Shown here: piece by piece, positions 1-11,382 of the stretch
Layout: each line of letters starts with the position of its first letter
Position numbering within the stretch: the stretch's first letter is position 1
DNA from: Rhynchopus sp. YZ270_cl-10
Lineage: Eukaryota; Euglenozoa; Diplonemea; Diplonemida; Diplonemidae
Reading direction: 5' to 3'
Assembly (NCBI GenBank): GCA_964035575.1
Contig: OZ037920.1
Location: forward strand, 558,001 to 622,000
DNA length: 64,000 bases
Position numbers and translations under genes: made by a program
Notes under the pieces: model-generated
Told to the model about the DNA's origin: nothing
What the model saw: the letters and a program-made list of their open reading frames with translations, nothing else
The model's database searches: none

Positions 1-512
1 AAAAATCCTTTATCTCGCTTTCGCGAATTCAAGTTGTCGTTTTGAGGCTTTAGACCATCGGACACCTCTTTTTGTGAGACTTATCTCTTTTTTTCTTGAA
101 TGCACAAATGGTAATAAAAGCTACTTCCTAGAGTTGAGGACGATCTGTGTGTTACAGTACTCCCAAGAAACTTGGCGTCCAAATAAATTTGGCAGATTTT
201 GGCGACTTTTTTTCGGACGCCAAACATATTTGGTGCACTGTATGTCTTTTAAGAATAGGCCTTCGGGCGACTCTGTCCGTACCCTACCTACCTCGGGTCG
301 GCCATTGTCGGTTCCACAGCAAAAACAAAACAAAGCAAAAAAAAAACACTATAGTGGGGTTCATCCCGTCTACACTAATATGCAACGAAGTTTTCAAAAA
401 AAAAAAAACTCTCTCCACTTTCCCCTTTCTCTCTTCCCCCCTCCACCAGGTGCCGATTTCTTCTTTTTTATTCGCTTCTCGTTTCCCACTAGACTTTTCC
501 CTTTTTTTAGCC

Positions 513-544
<32 letters not shown>

Positions 545-1080
545 GTGGTTTTTTTTTTTTGTACATCCAACCTTACAAACGAAGATGAACCTAAAAGTGT
601 GTTTTTGCGTATCTTGTTTTTTTGTTCTCTTCTTTTTGTGGTGCATTCTTTTCGTTTTTTGCATCCCCCCTTTTTTTCTTTCCCATGAACGCTTTTTTAA
701 AAAAATATTTTTTTTTTGTTGGGCCCGTGAATGGCTTTGTATCACCTGCATCTTAGAGATGTATTTTACTTATTTTTTTTTAAAAAAGTTTTTTGTGCCC
801 TTTCAAGATTACCTAAGGTAACTCACCCCCCCTCTTGAACCCCCCCCCCCCCCCCTTAGACCCACCTTACCAACCATTCAAAAAATGGATGTGCAGCGAG
901 AGACACATTCATCTTTCCAGACACTCTTATTATATTTTATACAAATGCGAAATTTAGTGCACACTCCCATTCATTTTTGAGGTTCTTTTCTGCACGTACA
1001 CACACTCTCTCTCCCTCTCTCTGTCAAACGGTCTTTACGAAGGTTAATAACAAAATACCCTTTAAGGGGGGGGGAGGGAA
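1..1080. other. Gene-free low-complexity spacer
   Basis: No gene is visible. The stretch is dominated by A/T homopolymers (for example T runs at 518-544), a C run at 840-855 and CT-rich simple sequence near 1000. Open frames here are read through homopolymers and have no family similarity. It holds one copy of repeat family F9 (259-283) and one of F3 (350-400). Confidence 0.7.
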
Positions 1081-1256
1081 GTGCCCCTACACGACGGTGA
1101 AGTAACGGGTGTTACAAGTGGGGTTACAAGTGGAGTTACATGTAACTTTTGTTACATGTAACCCACTTGTAACTCACTTGTAACGGTTTTTCACTTGTAA
1201 CGTTACTAGTAACTTCACTTGTAATGTACTATACTTCACCGTCGTGTACCGGGCAC
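1081..1256. mobile_element. Foldback/MITE-like element with long inverted ends
   Basis: The ends are inverted copies: TACACGACGGTGAAGTA at 1088-1104 and its exact reverse complement at 1232-1248. The pairing continues outward into GTGCCC/GGGCAC with a small bulge. The interior is itself palindromic, made of GTTACAAGTG and GTTACATGTAAC motifs on both arms, so the whole unit can fold on itself. It has no coding capacity and I saw no convincing target duplication. A fragment of one end (TACTTCACCGTCGTGT) recurs at about 52241-52256. Class is unresolved. Confidence 0.6.
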
Positions 1257-1407
1257 CCATCTTCCCCCTCTATTACCGTTTATTCTCTCCTTCTTCTGTG
1301 TCTGTGGGGTTCAGTTTATTAAAAGCCGTAAGTGGCTTTTTTGAACCCCCTATTATTTTGATGATGTGGGCAATGATGATCTGTGTGCAGACACTCTCTT
1401 TATTTCT

Positions 1408-1441
<34 letters not shown>

Positions 1442-1700
1442 TTTCCTTCTGATAACGGTCGGACAGTGCTTACTCATTTAGTACTCTTATTACTTAATCC
1501 AACTGATTTATCACAAATAATTCGGAACCCTTGAAAGAAAAAAATTCTGAAATGTGCTCAGCACAGCGAGGTTTGGGATTCAATATGCAATATTGCCTTT
1601 TCCTTTCCTTAATGCTGCACGACAACGATTCTGATCAAGGCGACGAAGCAACAAACGCGAGACAATTGGTTCCATCTTCTACAACCTTATTTCTGTATTA
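1257..1700. other. Spacer without recognisable gene
   Basis: AT-rich sequence with a long T run at 1411-1440. I see no coding similarity, RNA gene or named repeat here. Confidence 0.6.
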
Positions 1701-2897
1701 GGGTACTCACACTTTTTCTTTTGTTTCTTGTCCTTGGGCTTCCCAAAAATCCGAGCGGGCGGGCGGGAAAAAAAAAGTGAAGCAAAAAAAAAAAGTGGAG
1801 GAAAAAAAAAGTGAAGGGGGAAAAAAACCCTGTGCGGTATTTTTCCGCCCAAGAGGGCGTTTTGTTGCAGTTCCGAGCCAATCCCGGCTTGTGGTGGGGC
1901 ATATTCGGAAAAATGGACAAAATTTCAGTGACTTAAATTTTCGCAAAATATGAACCCATACTCGTAAACAAGGGTCATTTTCAGTCTAATTCTGGAAATT
2001 TTCCGGAAAATTCGGAAAATTCCGACATTTGGAAGCAATTTTTTCCCCTGAAAAAAGTGGGTTTTCAGCCCCAAAACGTACCACGGTTGGCATTTCCGGA
2101 ACCCGTCCGCGCTGTGGTGGCCAGGGTGGGGTCACTTTACCGAAATGGCCAAATTCTTGGTTTTGGTCAAAATCCATGTAGGGAAAATCCCAAATCCAGA
2201 TTTTCTCTCCCTGATCCTGACGTCTGAAAACACGAAAGTGCCCGAAAACACCGGCATTTGCATTTCCGGAATCCGTCCGTTGTGTGGTGGGGTCAATTTT
2301 CCAAAATGGACAAGTTTTTGGTTTTGGTCAAAACCCGTCAGTGTGTAAGGTAAAGGGGGGCCAAGTGGTAGAACTGGTAGAAAACAGGCAGCGCCGCAGG
2401 CGCACGTTACCAACTTTTTTTACTCGTGCCATTTTCTTTTGATTGCACGAGCCGATTGCTCTCCACCGTGGGGCTCAGATTGGAGCGTGCAGTTCTCTGC
2501 CTTGTGGGGATATTGCAGTAGTCAGCAACACAGCGCCGCAGGCGCACGGTACGCTACTTTTTTTCTTTTTGAAAACTTGGTTGTATTAGTGGAGACACCC
2601 GAGGATGAACTCCACTACTTGCCCGGCACAACGTGCCAAATGCTCTGGTCGCATGACCACGGGGGGGTCATCTACAACCTCCAAACCCCATTTTTCTCGG
2701 GGGTCACCATGTACCCCCCGAACCCTGTAAAAATCCGGATTTTTCTGGAAAAAATAGTGGGGTGGGCATGGTCCCACCCCGGTCCACCTTGGTGGAAACC
2801 CTGTACACTTTTTTTTTTTGCCCACTTTTTTTTTTTTTCCTCCCTGAAAAATCCGAGCGGGCGGGGACAAGAAACAAAAGAAAAAGTGAGAGTACCC
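1701..2897. mobile_element. Non-autonomous PIF/Harbinger-like DNA element
   Basis: About 33 bp terminal inverted repeats with one mismatch (both begin GGGTACTC) lie at 1701-1733 and 2865-2897. They are flanked by the trinucleotide TTA on both sides (1698-1700 and 2898-2900). A 3 bp TWA duplication is typical of PIF/Harbinger elements, so this class is inferred. The 1197 bp interior has no transposase similarity. Parts of it, around 1864-1983 and 2380-2475, are closely related to the interior of the element at 19300-20036, including CAGCGCCGCAGGCGCACG, which suggests shared or nested ancestry. Confidence 0.6.
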
Positions 2898-5092
2898 TTA
2901 TTGTGTTTCCATTATTTCCTTTTGCACTGCCAACTCCATCTTATTGGCTCGCGGTGATTTTTTTTTTTTCTCAATGCCCTGCGTTCACTGAGGTACTGTA
3001 AGGCGTTTGTACTTCCAACTTTTTTTCTTTATTTCATTTTAGAGAGTTTATCCTTTATGCGCGATTTCTTATAAAACATATAAAAAAAAAAGCCGAAACC
3101 AACATTAACCCACAAAAAAAAAAAATCCTCGGGTTGGTTACACGATTGTATTATTGCACTGCGAGGAGATTTGTCATGAGAAGAATTAGGTTTTTTTTCT
3201 TCATTTCAAAGCATTTTTCGTTAGTCTTACCCTTTATCATGCTTGAATCCATGCACGCCATTAACACGGGGGGGAGGAGGAGGGAGTTGCCAATAACTCC
3301 CGATACATCCCCATGCTCAACAGGCCCAACACAAACTGCCAAATGTTTTGAATTTACTCTAGTTTTTTTATGTCTTTTTTTGTTTTATGTGTTGTGTTCA
3401 TCTCAAGGGGAACAACAAAAAAAAAAAAAAAACCACGATTTTTCTTCTTTTACCCTACGGCTAAACAAAGGGATTTTTTTTTTTTAAACACTGCTCCACG
3501 CAATGTATTGCTTTTATTCAACAACGACTGTGTTTTTTTTTGAAGATACACTGTCACAAGAAGGGCTTTGTATTTCAAGTTACATTTCTATTTTTTGTAA
3601 AGGGTGACGAGAAGAAAGAGGGGAGATTCTAGTCATCTTACGAACTTTTTTTTATTCTTTTTTTTGTACCCCATTATACCTTCTATTCAGTAGAATAGAT
3701 AGTATATGAAACAATTTCTTTTGGGAAGGGCCCAGCCAGTTGGATGAGTTGGATGGCAAGGGAAATCAGTCAGCGCTGTGTAAAAGAAAAGTGAGCGACG
3801 AGGACGAAAAAAAAGGGGGTGATTTCTGAGAGATGAGACATTTTGTCCTAATAACAGATGTTTTCTCAAACCCACCCCCCTGTCCGGCAGCAATCGTTCT
3901 AGAAGATGATGAAGAGCGCACGACGCTCATTTTTTCATCTCTCTCTCTCTCAAAACAACTTTTTTTAGGATTTTCTCTTCAATCCAGCAATTTCAATCCG
4001 TCTACAATATTTTTTTTTTTTGTTTTGTTTTTTTTTCTCACAGCCTGACATCCCCCCCCCCATCACACCCTATCACAGCATTTTGAGAACCATCGATAAA
4101 AAAATGAAGAAACAGTTCGAGCCACCTGATCCATCCCCATCCCCCCTCCCCTCTCCCTCTCAAACATTTAAGCCCCTAAAGCCACCTATTCTATTTAAAG
4201 TAATAGTAAAGCACACTCTTGGGTGGCTACACTAATACAACCAAGTTTTCAAAAAAACAGTACAGAGTTTATTCTTATTATTCTCCTTTTCCACTCTTAG
4301 CAGAATATGTGGTGTTCTGTTTTTTTTTAAAAAAGCTATTTTCCCTTGTTGTGCTTTCCCCACGGCACACCTTTTTGTTTCCCATCTTTCAAAAAAAATT
4401 ATGTATTGACTATATGTTGGGAAAAGGAGGGGGGGAAAAAAAGTGGAGATTGCACAAACTGTGGCAAACACAACCGAGGCAAACCTACACATAATATGTC
4501 CTATCTAATTCTGCATTATTGGCTAGGCGTTTTTTGACGCAAATTGCCCCCGCTTCCGATACTGTTAACGGCCTCGCTTGTTTGGGGTATCGGTGTTTTT
4601 CTTTTTTTTCTTTTTTTTTTTGTCCAAAACAAACAGTGTAGAGATTTGCACCAACTGTGGCAACACTACCGAGGCAACTACACTACTCCAACAATTTATC
4701 AAAACAAAAAAGGAAAACAATATTTAGTGCTTTCGGAAATCGGTCAACGACCTGTAAGGGAGCTGTCAGCGACCTGTCAATATCGACCCCTCCCTGCTGT
4801 GTGACGAAGCACGAGAGGCTTAGGGTCATCTCATTCCCCCCCCCCCCCCCCAAAGAAAATGAAAAAAAATGAAAACAGAAAAAAGAAAAAAAAGGAAATG
4901 ATATTTTTCATCGATACCTCGTCTTCCTTTCCGCAGGTACCCCTCTGTACCATTGGTTTTTAATGCCATGCCCCCCTCTTCCTCTTTTGTAAATAAGTCA
5001 ATTGGGATTTTCTTAACGATTTCTTTACATCCCCAGTTTTGTTTCAACGAAGGAATATTGTTGGTGCTTCCCCCTTTTTATTATTATTGTTT

Positions 5093-5132
5093 TGGTACAC
5101 TGTCACGAGAGGGCTTTGTATTTCAAGTCATT
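5093..5132 (+). repeat. Short dispersed family F4, representative copy
   Basis: About 40 bp with GGTACACTGTCACGAGAG and GGCTTTGTATTTCAAG. Copies at about 3545, 5093, 7803, 11836, 40275, 43406 and a truncated one at 46353, all + strand. Two are intronic (LETM1-like intron 1, helicase intron 1). Confidence 0.78.
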
Positions 5133-6800
5133 TTTTTTTTTTTCTTCTTTATTTTGTATGCCTTCTTTTCTTTCAGAAAATAATGTATATGAAATAATTG
5201 TGTCTTGGATACTCACTTTAGTATCTTCGATAGTTTTTTTTTTTTTGCATCCAACTTTTGTTCCCCATCAACGAAAAAAAAAGAAATGTGCTGTGAGTGA
5301 ATAAAGGGAAAAGTGAAGCTTGCACAGGTGGCAACTACACTATTCCAACAATTTATCAAAAGGAAAAAATAAAAATAAACAATGCGAAATACTGCAGTTT
5401 TTTTAACGATTGTTGATCAAGGTGAGTAAGCACGAGAGGCTTAGGATCATCTTATAAACTTTTCCTTTGTATGCTTGACATTAAAGGAGTGTGCCCTCAG
5501 GGGAGGTTTTTTTTGTTTTTTTTTTTCATTTTGGGGGAAAAAATACAGTAGCGAAAGAGGCCTTCTTGGGTGGGTAAAAACCGCGTTTAGGAGGCAACTA
5601 CGCTACAATAAAAGAACTAGGAAAAAAAAAGAAGGAAAAAAAAAAAAAATGGTTTTGATTTGATTTTGCAAAATATGCAAACCCCATTCCGTCTGCAAAA
5701 AAAAAAAAAAGGATTGGAGAAGGTTTTTCTGCTGTTGCCTCGTCTTATTCTTGGATGGGCCCTACTGTACACAAAGAACCGCATCTCAGTGATGGTGTTC
5801 CACCAAACCTCATCAACGTCAGTTTTTTGGGCCTTTGTGGAACATCAAATTGAGATATTTTCGATCTGATAAAAGCAAAAAAACTAAAAATGCAAATGTT
5901 ACTAAAAAGGGTGAAATTGGGATTTTCTTTTTTTTTTGAAAATAAACATCTAATTACACCCTCTAGGGTAACACTACCCACTATTCCTTCATATTTTGTT
6001 TTGTTTTGTCGTACAAACCAGATTTCAACCTTTTACGCGATTTTCCCCCTCAAAATTCTCAGATTTCTTCAATATTTGTTTTGTTTGAAAAACCCGCTTT
6101 GTTTTTAAGGTGACTAAACAAAAAGAAAGTGTTTGGTGGGATACAACAAAAAAGATTGATGAATAACCAATGTTCAAAACATTAAGTAACCTAATCAGAC
6201 TAAAAAAAAAGAAGCGTTTGGTTCATCGTACAATACTTTTCTATATTCTATTTTTTTGTTTTTGAAGAAAGGTAATAAATATGGGGGTAAATAGACTTGT
6301 CTTTGCTTTGCTTTTGGGTAAGTGTTGAGAAAACAAGAATATGTGGCGATTGCACAGTCTTGGTGGCAACTACACTATTCCTACAACATTTTTTCAGAAT
6401 GAAAAAAAAAACAAAACAAAAAGGGAGGGAAAAAAATAGATCACTGCAACGTCTCAAAAGATGCGAACCACAAAAAAGAAACAAAAAAAAAAGGTGATTT
6501 TATTTTCTTCACCACAGGGAACATAACTGTTTTCGCGTTTTATTCGTTCAAGGTGATCTTTTTTTTTTTGTTGTTGTTCTTTTTCATTCATTTTTTTTTA
6601 TAGAAGAAATGGTATCACACTTCCCACCACCCTTCAACATCCCCTTTTTTTCATTCCCTCCCCTCCTCCAGATAGTGGTTGGCTGTATTGTGATAATTTC
6701 CTATTATAATTACTACAGTGAAATACAAAAACAGAGTGGCAAAAATAAAAAAGCAAAAAAAAAAAAAACAAAAACAAGCTTTTCATACCCCATATTATAT

Positions 6801-6858
6801 TGGTCCGGGAATCGGTCAACGACTTGTCAGCGACCTGTCAATATCGACCCCTCCCGGA
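6801..6858 (+). repeat. Short dispersed family F7, representative copy
   Basis: GGGAATCGGTCAACGACTTG and CCTGTCAATATCGACCCCTC. Copies at 4735-4795, 6801-6858 and 25627-25667, all + strand, all intergenic. Confidence 0.75.
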
Positions 6859-7107
6859 GAACCATAACAGGGTAATTATTACACTACAGCCAGCGCACCG
6901 ACTCCAGACACCTTTCGTGATGACAACTGCAGTGTGTATTCAGATGGATTTTTGTATCATGAGAAAGTATTCGTACAAATTATCGACTTTTCAGGATTTT
7001 TCTGGAAGCTCGACCTTTTTTTTGACGGTCGACCATTTTTACGATAGGAATCCTGCTACAATTTCCGATCAATTCTGATGACCAAAAAAAAAATAGTGTT
7101 TAGTATA

Positions 7108-7160
7108 GTGGAGCACACTTTAGGGTGGGGCTACACTAATACAACCAAGTTTTCAAAAAA
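7108..7160 (+). repeat. Short dispersed family F3, representative copy
   Basis: About 50 bp ending ACTAATACAACCAAGTTTTC plus an A run. Copies at about 350, 4206, 7108, 14275, 18917, 35271 and 38381, all + strand. One is in the MSH3 intron and one in an intron of the LETM1-like gene. At 7108 it runs directly into an F2 copy. Confidence 0.82.
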
Positions 7161-9557
7161 TTGGAAAGTGGAGATTGCACCAAACTGTGGCAACACAACT
7201 GAGGCAAACCTACACTCTAACAATTTATCAAAAAGAAAAAGAAAAAAAAATATTTTGGAAATATACAGACAGTCATTAGATATACTACTATCTCCGTCTA
7301 AAGAATTCCGAAGCAAAAACTCAAACGGAGGCACGACAATTAGCGTGGAGCTCACACGAGAAAAAAGCGAGGTGTCTACACGTTATCAATTATTCAAAAA
7401 AAAGAAGGAAAAGAAAAAATGCACGAAAACTGTCGTCACAACCCTAATCAGCAGAAAGGCCTTTTCTGCCACCATCTTTTTTATTGGTGACAGCGGAGGC
7501 TTGAGATCTTCGCCGAAAAAGAACCCCTCTTTTTTTCCCTTCTTCTTTTTTTTTTTTTTTGCTTCTTTCGCTGCAGTTCTTTTTGATTCATGCTGAACCG
7601 TTAGGGTCCCCCACCTCCACTTTCTTTTTTTTTCGCATTGTTTCCCCAGACTGACTGCATTTGTTAAGTCTCTTTACCACACAGTCAGGAATTCCTTTTT
7701 TTTTTTTTCTTTTCTTTTCAAAACTTTTTGTTTAAGATGACGCAGGCCTTTTCGCTCATCTTATATTTTACTCCCCTTTTGTTATTGGTCAACTGCCATT
7801 TTCGAGAGGGCGGCTTTGTATTTGCAAAATTGCATTGGGAAAGCTTGGAGCTAAATATTCCTCGTTTTGTTTATTTATTTTTCGGCTCGTTTTTTATCAA
7901 AAATTTTTAAAAAAATCTTGCTTTTTTCTGTTTCTCGACCAGAATGTAAGATTTTTCCTTTTTTTGTTATTTTCTTTTCTTATTATACGTCACAGATGAA
8001 CGTCATCGGGTGTTGTGATTGGTGTCCTTCCTTACCTTTTTTTGTAATGGTTTTATGGTTTGGGAAAATTTATTGTTCAGAGAAAGAGAAAAAGAGAGAG
8101 AGAGAGAGAGATGTCCTTCCTATGAATATGTGCATTTGATAGTAAATTGTGGGAAGTTCCCAAGAATGGAATATTGCTCTGGATGTATGTGTACGTACAT
8201 CCTATAATGTGAGACATTCATTAACAATTTTTTCTTTTCTTTCTTTCAGAGAGAAAGTTTGAACATTTTTCCTCCTATTTCTGTAAACAAACAACAGGAT
8301 AAGACATGAATAGAATCCACCCAATGAGATTAGAGGAGAAAAGATGACAACAAAAAAAAAGACGAAATAAAACAAAAACAAAACCAAAACAAGCGAATCA
8401 TATGAGGGTATTCCCCACTCACAAAAAAAACCCCCCTATATCGATAGCAACGTTCTGCTATACCCACCCATCCCCACCCCCCCCCCAAGAGGAAAACAAA
8501 AATGCAACAAAAAGCAACCAAAAAAAAAGATGCATATTTTTTTTTTAAATACAAAGCTCTCCTCCTAATTCCCTCTGTTCTACTTCCAGCCTTCGGCACA
8601 GTCCTCTTTTTATTTCAAAAGGCATTTTCTCTTCTCTAGCGGCACTACAACACCAGCAGGGGGAAAAAAACACCGTTCTTCATACGTAACTCTATTCTCT
8701 AGGCCTTCCCTAGCGATGGTGGATACTCTCTCTTTGCACAGCAGCTTACCAACCACACAACAGAGTTCCAAAAAAAAAGCAAAATAAGAGCACAAAACAG
8801 ACGTATCAAAAACTTCATAAAAAAGCCCATTCAAAACACCCAGAGAGTTTGCCGTGAAGCGCAGTAGGGTCACATAGTCTCTACCCGAAGAAGAAAAATA
8901 AACAGGGGAGATGGCTTTCTCTTAATCAGGCCGTACCGTTTATCGCAATATGTGGATAAAAAAAGCCTCTGGCAGACAGAACAATGTAGGTAAGGGAAAG
9001 GCGAGATCCGTTCCCTTCGTGGAAAAACCATGGTGTTGGCTTCTGGGGTACCTGGTGTTTGGGGTCTTTTTTGCGTTCGAATGGCAGGGAAGGGGGAGGG
9101 GGGGAGGGGGTGTAGCACTTCAAGGAGCCTTTTGTTCCGAGGGTTTGAGTCTTATGGTCAGTATGGTTTCGCTTACGGTCAGCTTGGTTTTGCTTGAAGG
9201 GGGGCAAAAAGGTTGAGAATGGGTGCTTGGTATGGGGGTGAAGCGGTGCAGGGAGCAGGGAAGGAATGAGCATGCAGAAGAGATGTTGGAGGTCTTCTTT
9301 GCTCGTTTCGATCAACACCGCCGAATGTAATGCATTGTGTGTGTCCTGAGGGTGGGGTAGGGTGGGCAGGGGAGGGTGACGTTGCTGCTCTACCCTGACT
9401 GCTTTTCTGTTTGTTGTATGAATCAGCGCAAAAGGGGAAGGCCCTGCAGGGTGCAAATAATGGGTCAGGCATGATAGGTAGCAGCAGTGCAGGTAGGTCT
9501 CTATTTGGAAACCCTCTCTTTTCAAGAAGGGTGCAGCAGCATCAGAACGATTGTGGG

Positions 9558-9666
9558 GGTGCATGGGGTGCATGGGGTGCATGGGGTGCATGGGGTGCAT
9601 GGGGTGCATGGGGTGCATGGGGTGCATGGGGTGCATGGGGTGCATGGGGTGCATGGGGTGCATGGT
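9558..9666. repeat. Nonamer satellite (GTGCATGGG)n
   Basis: About a dozen near-perfect tandem copies of the 9 bp unit GTGCATGGG. Because nine is a multiple of three, all three frames stay open on each strand, giving artificial Met-His-Pro or Gly-Ala-Trp type repeats. It lies inside a G/T-rich region without supported genes. Confidence 0.9.
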
Positions 9667-11227
9667 GTGGGGTGGATTGTTCGTTGATTCAACACCGTTG
9701 ATTCAGCATGATTTGGAGTCTGTTGGGGAGCGAATAGGGATCGTGAGGATCTGTGCTTGAAGAGGGGGAGGGTGTGCTGTTCTTGTGTGTTGCACGGTGG
9801 TGGCGTGGATGGGGTGGAGCGGCTGTCTGGTCTTGCGTGTCGCCCGATGGTGGAAACACGTTGCGTGGTGGTGAGGTTTGCTCAGGTGGGTCTGTTGCAG
9901 CGCATGGCACGACCGCACGCACATTGGTGCATGTGTGTCTCGCAAGCATGCTTCCCGGGGTTGTGGTCTACCGCTCGAGAACAGCACTTCCTTCACACGG
10001 ATGGAGCTGGCGACTCGTGCCAAAAGGTTGAACCAGCGTGACGTGGATGACTGCTGCTTTGCTCAAAGCATGCACGGCTGAGCTGGGTGGGGTGGGGTTT
10101 GGGAAGGGATGTATGATCTGAGTTGTGCTGCGTTTAATGCACACTTCAGTGGTTTGGACGACGAACGTTGAGGGAAGAGGAGAAGATGGAGTTTTGTGAA
10201 GAGTGGACGGCAAGGGAAGGCTGATGGGGTTGGTAGAGGGGTGGGGTGGGGTGGGGTGGGGGGAAGACGTGCACTGAACGAACACCGTGCAATGATGAAA
10301 TAGAGTTTGTGTCGACGGCTGCAGAAAGCTCCGCAGAAGTCGTGCACCCTGCACAGTCTTTTGGGTAAAGTCCCTTGGTGTTCACAGAGCTGTGCGCCCC
10401 TGCCATCTCCAGAGGAGAGCTGCCGTGTGGCAGTGCCCTTCTTCGTGAAGGTGCGCAGGCAGGTGTGCGTGCTGTCTCTTTGGATCACACTATTTGTGGA
10501 GGGTTTTCGTTCATCATCTGCCGAGTGGAGGTGATCAAAATAAAGGGAGATTTTGTCTGGGTGTTCTGCTTTTTGGATGTACCTGGGTACCCTTTGTGTT
10601 CATCCGCTCAAGCTTTTTTCTTGCGCGTTCTGAGGTGCTTCGGAATATGTTGCAGCTTCGCCTTTCTTTTTCTCACCTGCAAGCTTACAACTGGAAGGTG
10701 GTCCGCCGGATGACAAGCGGTTGTGCACCGCCCCCGTTCACACTACTGTACGGGTACGTCAGAGTTTCCTTTTACATCTTTTGTTGTTGGGATGCAGGGT
10801 GCTTTTGCACATCCAGCTGGCATCTTACGTCAGTCGGTGGTGCCTGCATCAACAACTTCACTTTTCTTTGGCAGTAGCACATATCCGATGCAAACCACGA
10901 AATGGGTAGGACTACATGGGGGGGTTCACCAAGGTTGGTCCACCGGTCATATACAGCAATGTACCTTTGTTTCAAGGCATACTTTCTTTGTTGCTGGGGT
11001 CCATCAAAACAACTTTTCCAAAACTTTTTCGGTTCATAGGACAGCCACGTCTATGGCCACACCACACCACGTCGTCATACCACCATAAACACAAGCTTGG
11101 CAACATCTGACAGTAGTCAGGGGGACGTAGTTTGTGGCTAAACTTTGTACAGCCTTCATTTGATTAGCACGAATTACCTTTGGGAAACTGATAGCAACGT
11201 GGTGGACTTTGCCCTGTTTTCTTCTTT

Positions 11228-11285
11228 GGTTAACGCACCCTATTATACCTTCTATTCAGTAGAATAGTTAGTATAAGAAACAATT
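11228..11285 (+). repeat. Repeat pair F10
   Basis: About 55 bp, TATTATACCTTCTATTCAGT then AGAATAG and GAAACAATT, also at 3665-3722. CTATTC and GAATAG can pair. One copy lies about 100 bp upstream of the LETM1-like gene. Confidence 0.7.
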
Positions 11286-11382
11286 CTTTGGTTTCGCCGT
11301 CTCGCTTCACCCTCCACTTCAAAGCACCCCCCCCAAAAAAAAACCCCTACCAGGAAAAAAGAAAAGGAAGAAAGCAAAAGCA

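Larger units (their letters stand above)
2898..11382. other. 8.5 kb gene-poor, repeat-strewn region
   Basis: No gene could be supported. From 2.9 to 8.9 kb the DNA is AT-rich with many homopolymers and copies of short families F1 (4801, 5424), F2 (4443, 4636, 5312, 6343, 7166), F3 (4206, 7108), F4 (3545, 5093, 7803), F7 (4735, 6801) and F10 (3665). From about 9.0 to 10.5 kb it becomes G/T-rich on the + strand and GC-richer, with a nonamer satellite and long open frames on the minus strand rich in His, Pro and Thr. These look like composition effects. F6 (10770) and F10 (11228) precede the next gene. Confidence 0.55.

Noticed and set aside
74-821. Overlapping open frames of 150-220 codons in all directions
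   Set aside because: They read through T and A homopolymers (poly-Phe, poly-Lys) with no domain or splice structure.
8926-9663. 245-codon minus-strand frame starting with Met-His-Pro repeats
   Set aside because: The repeat comes from the nonamer satellite, and the rest is His/Pro/Thr-rich as expected from the base skew, with no family similarity.
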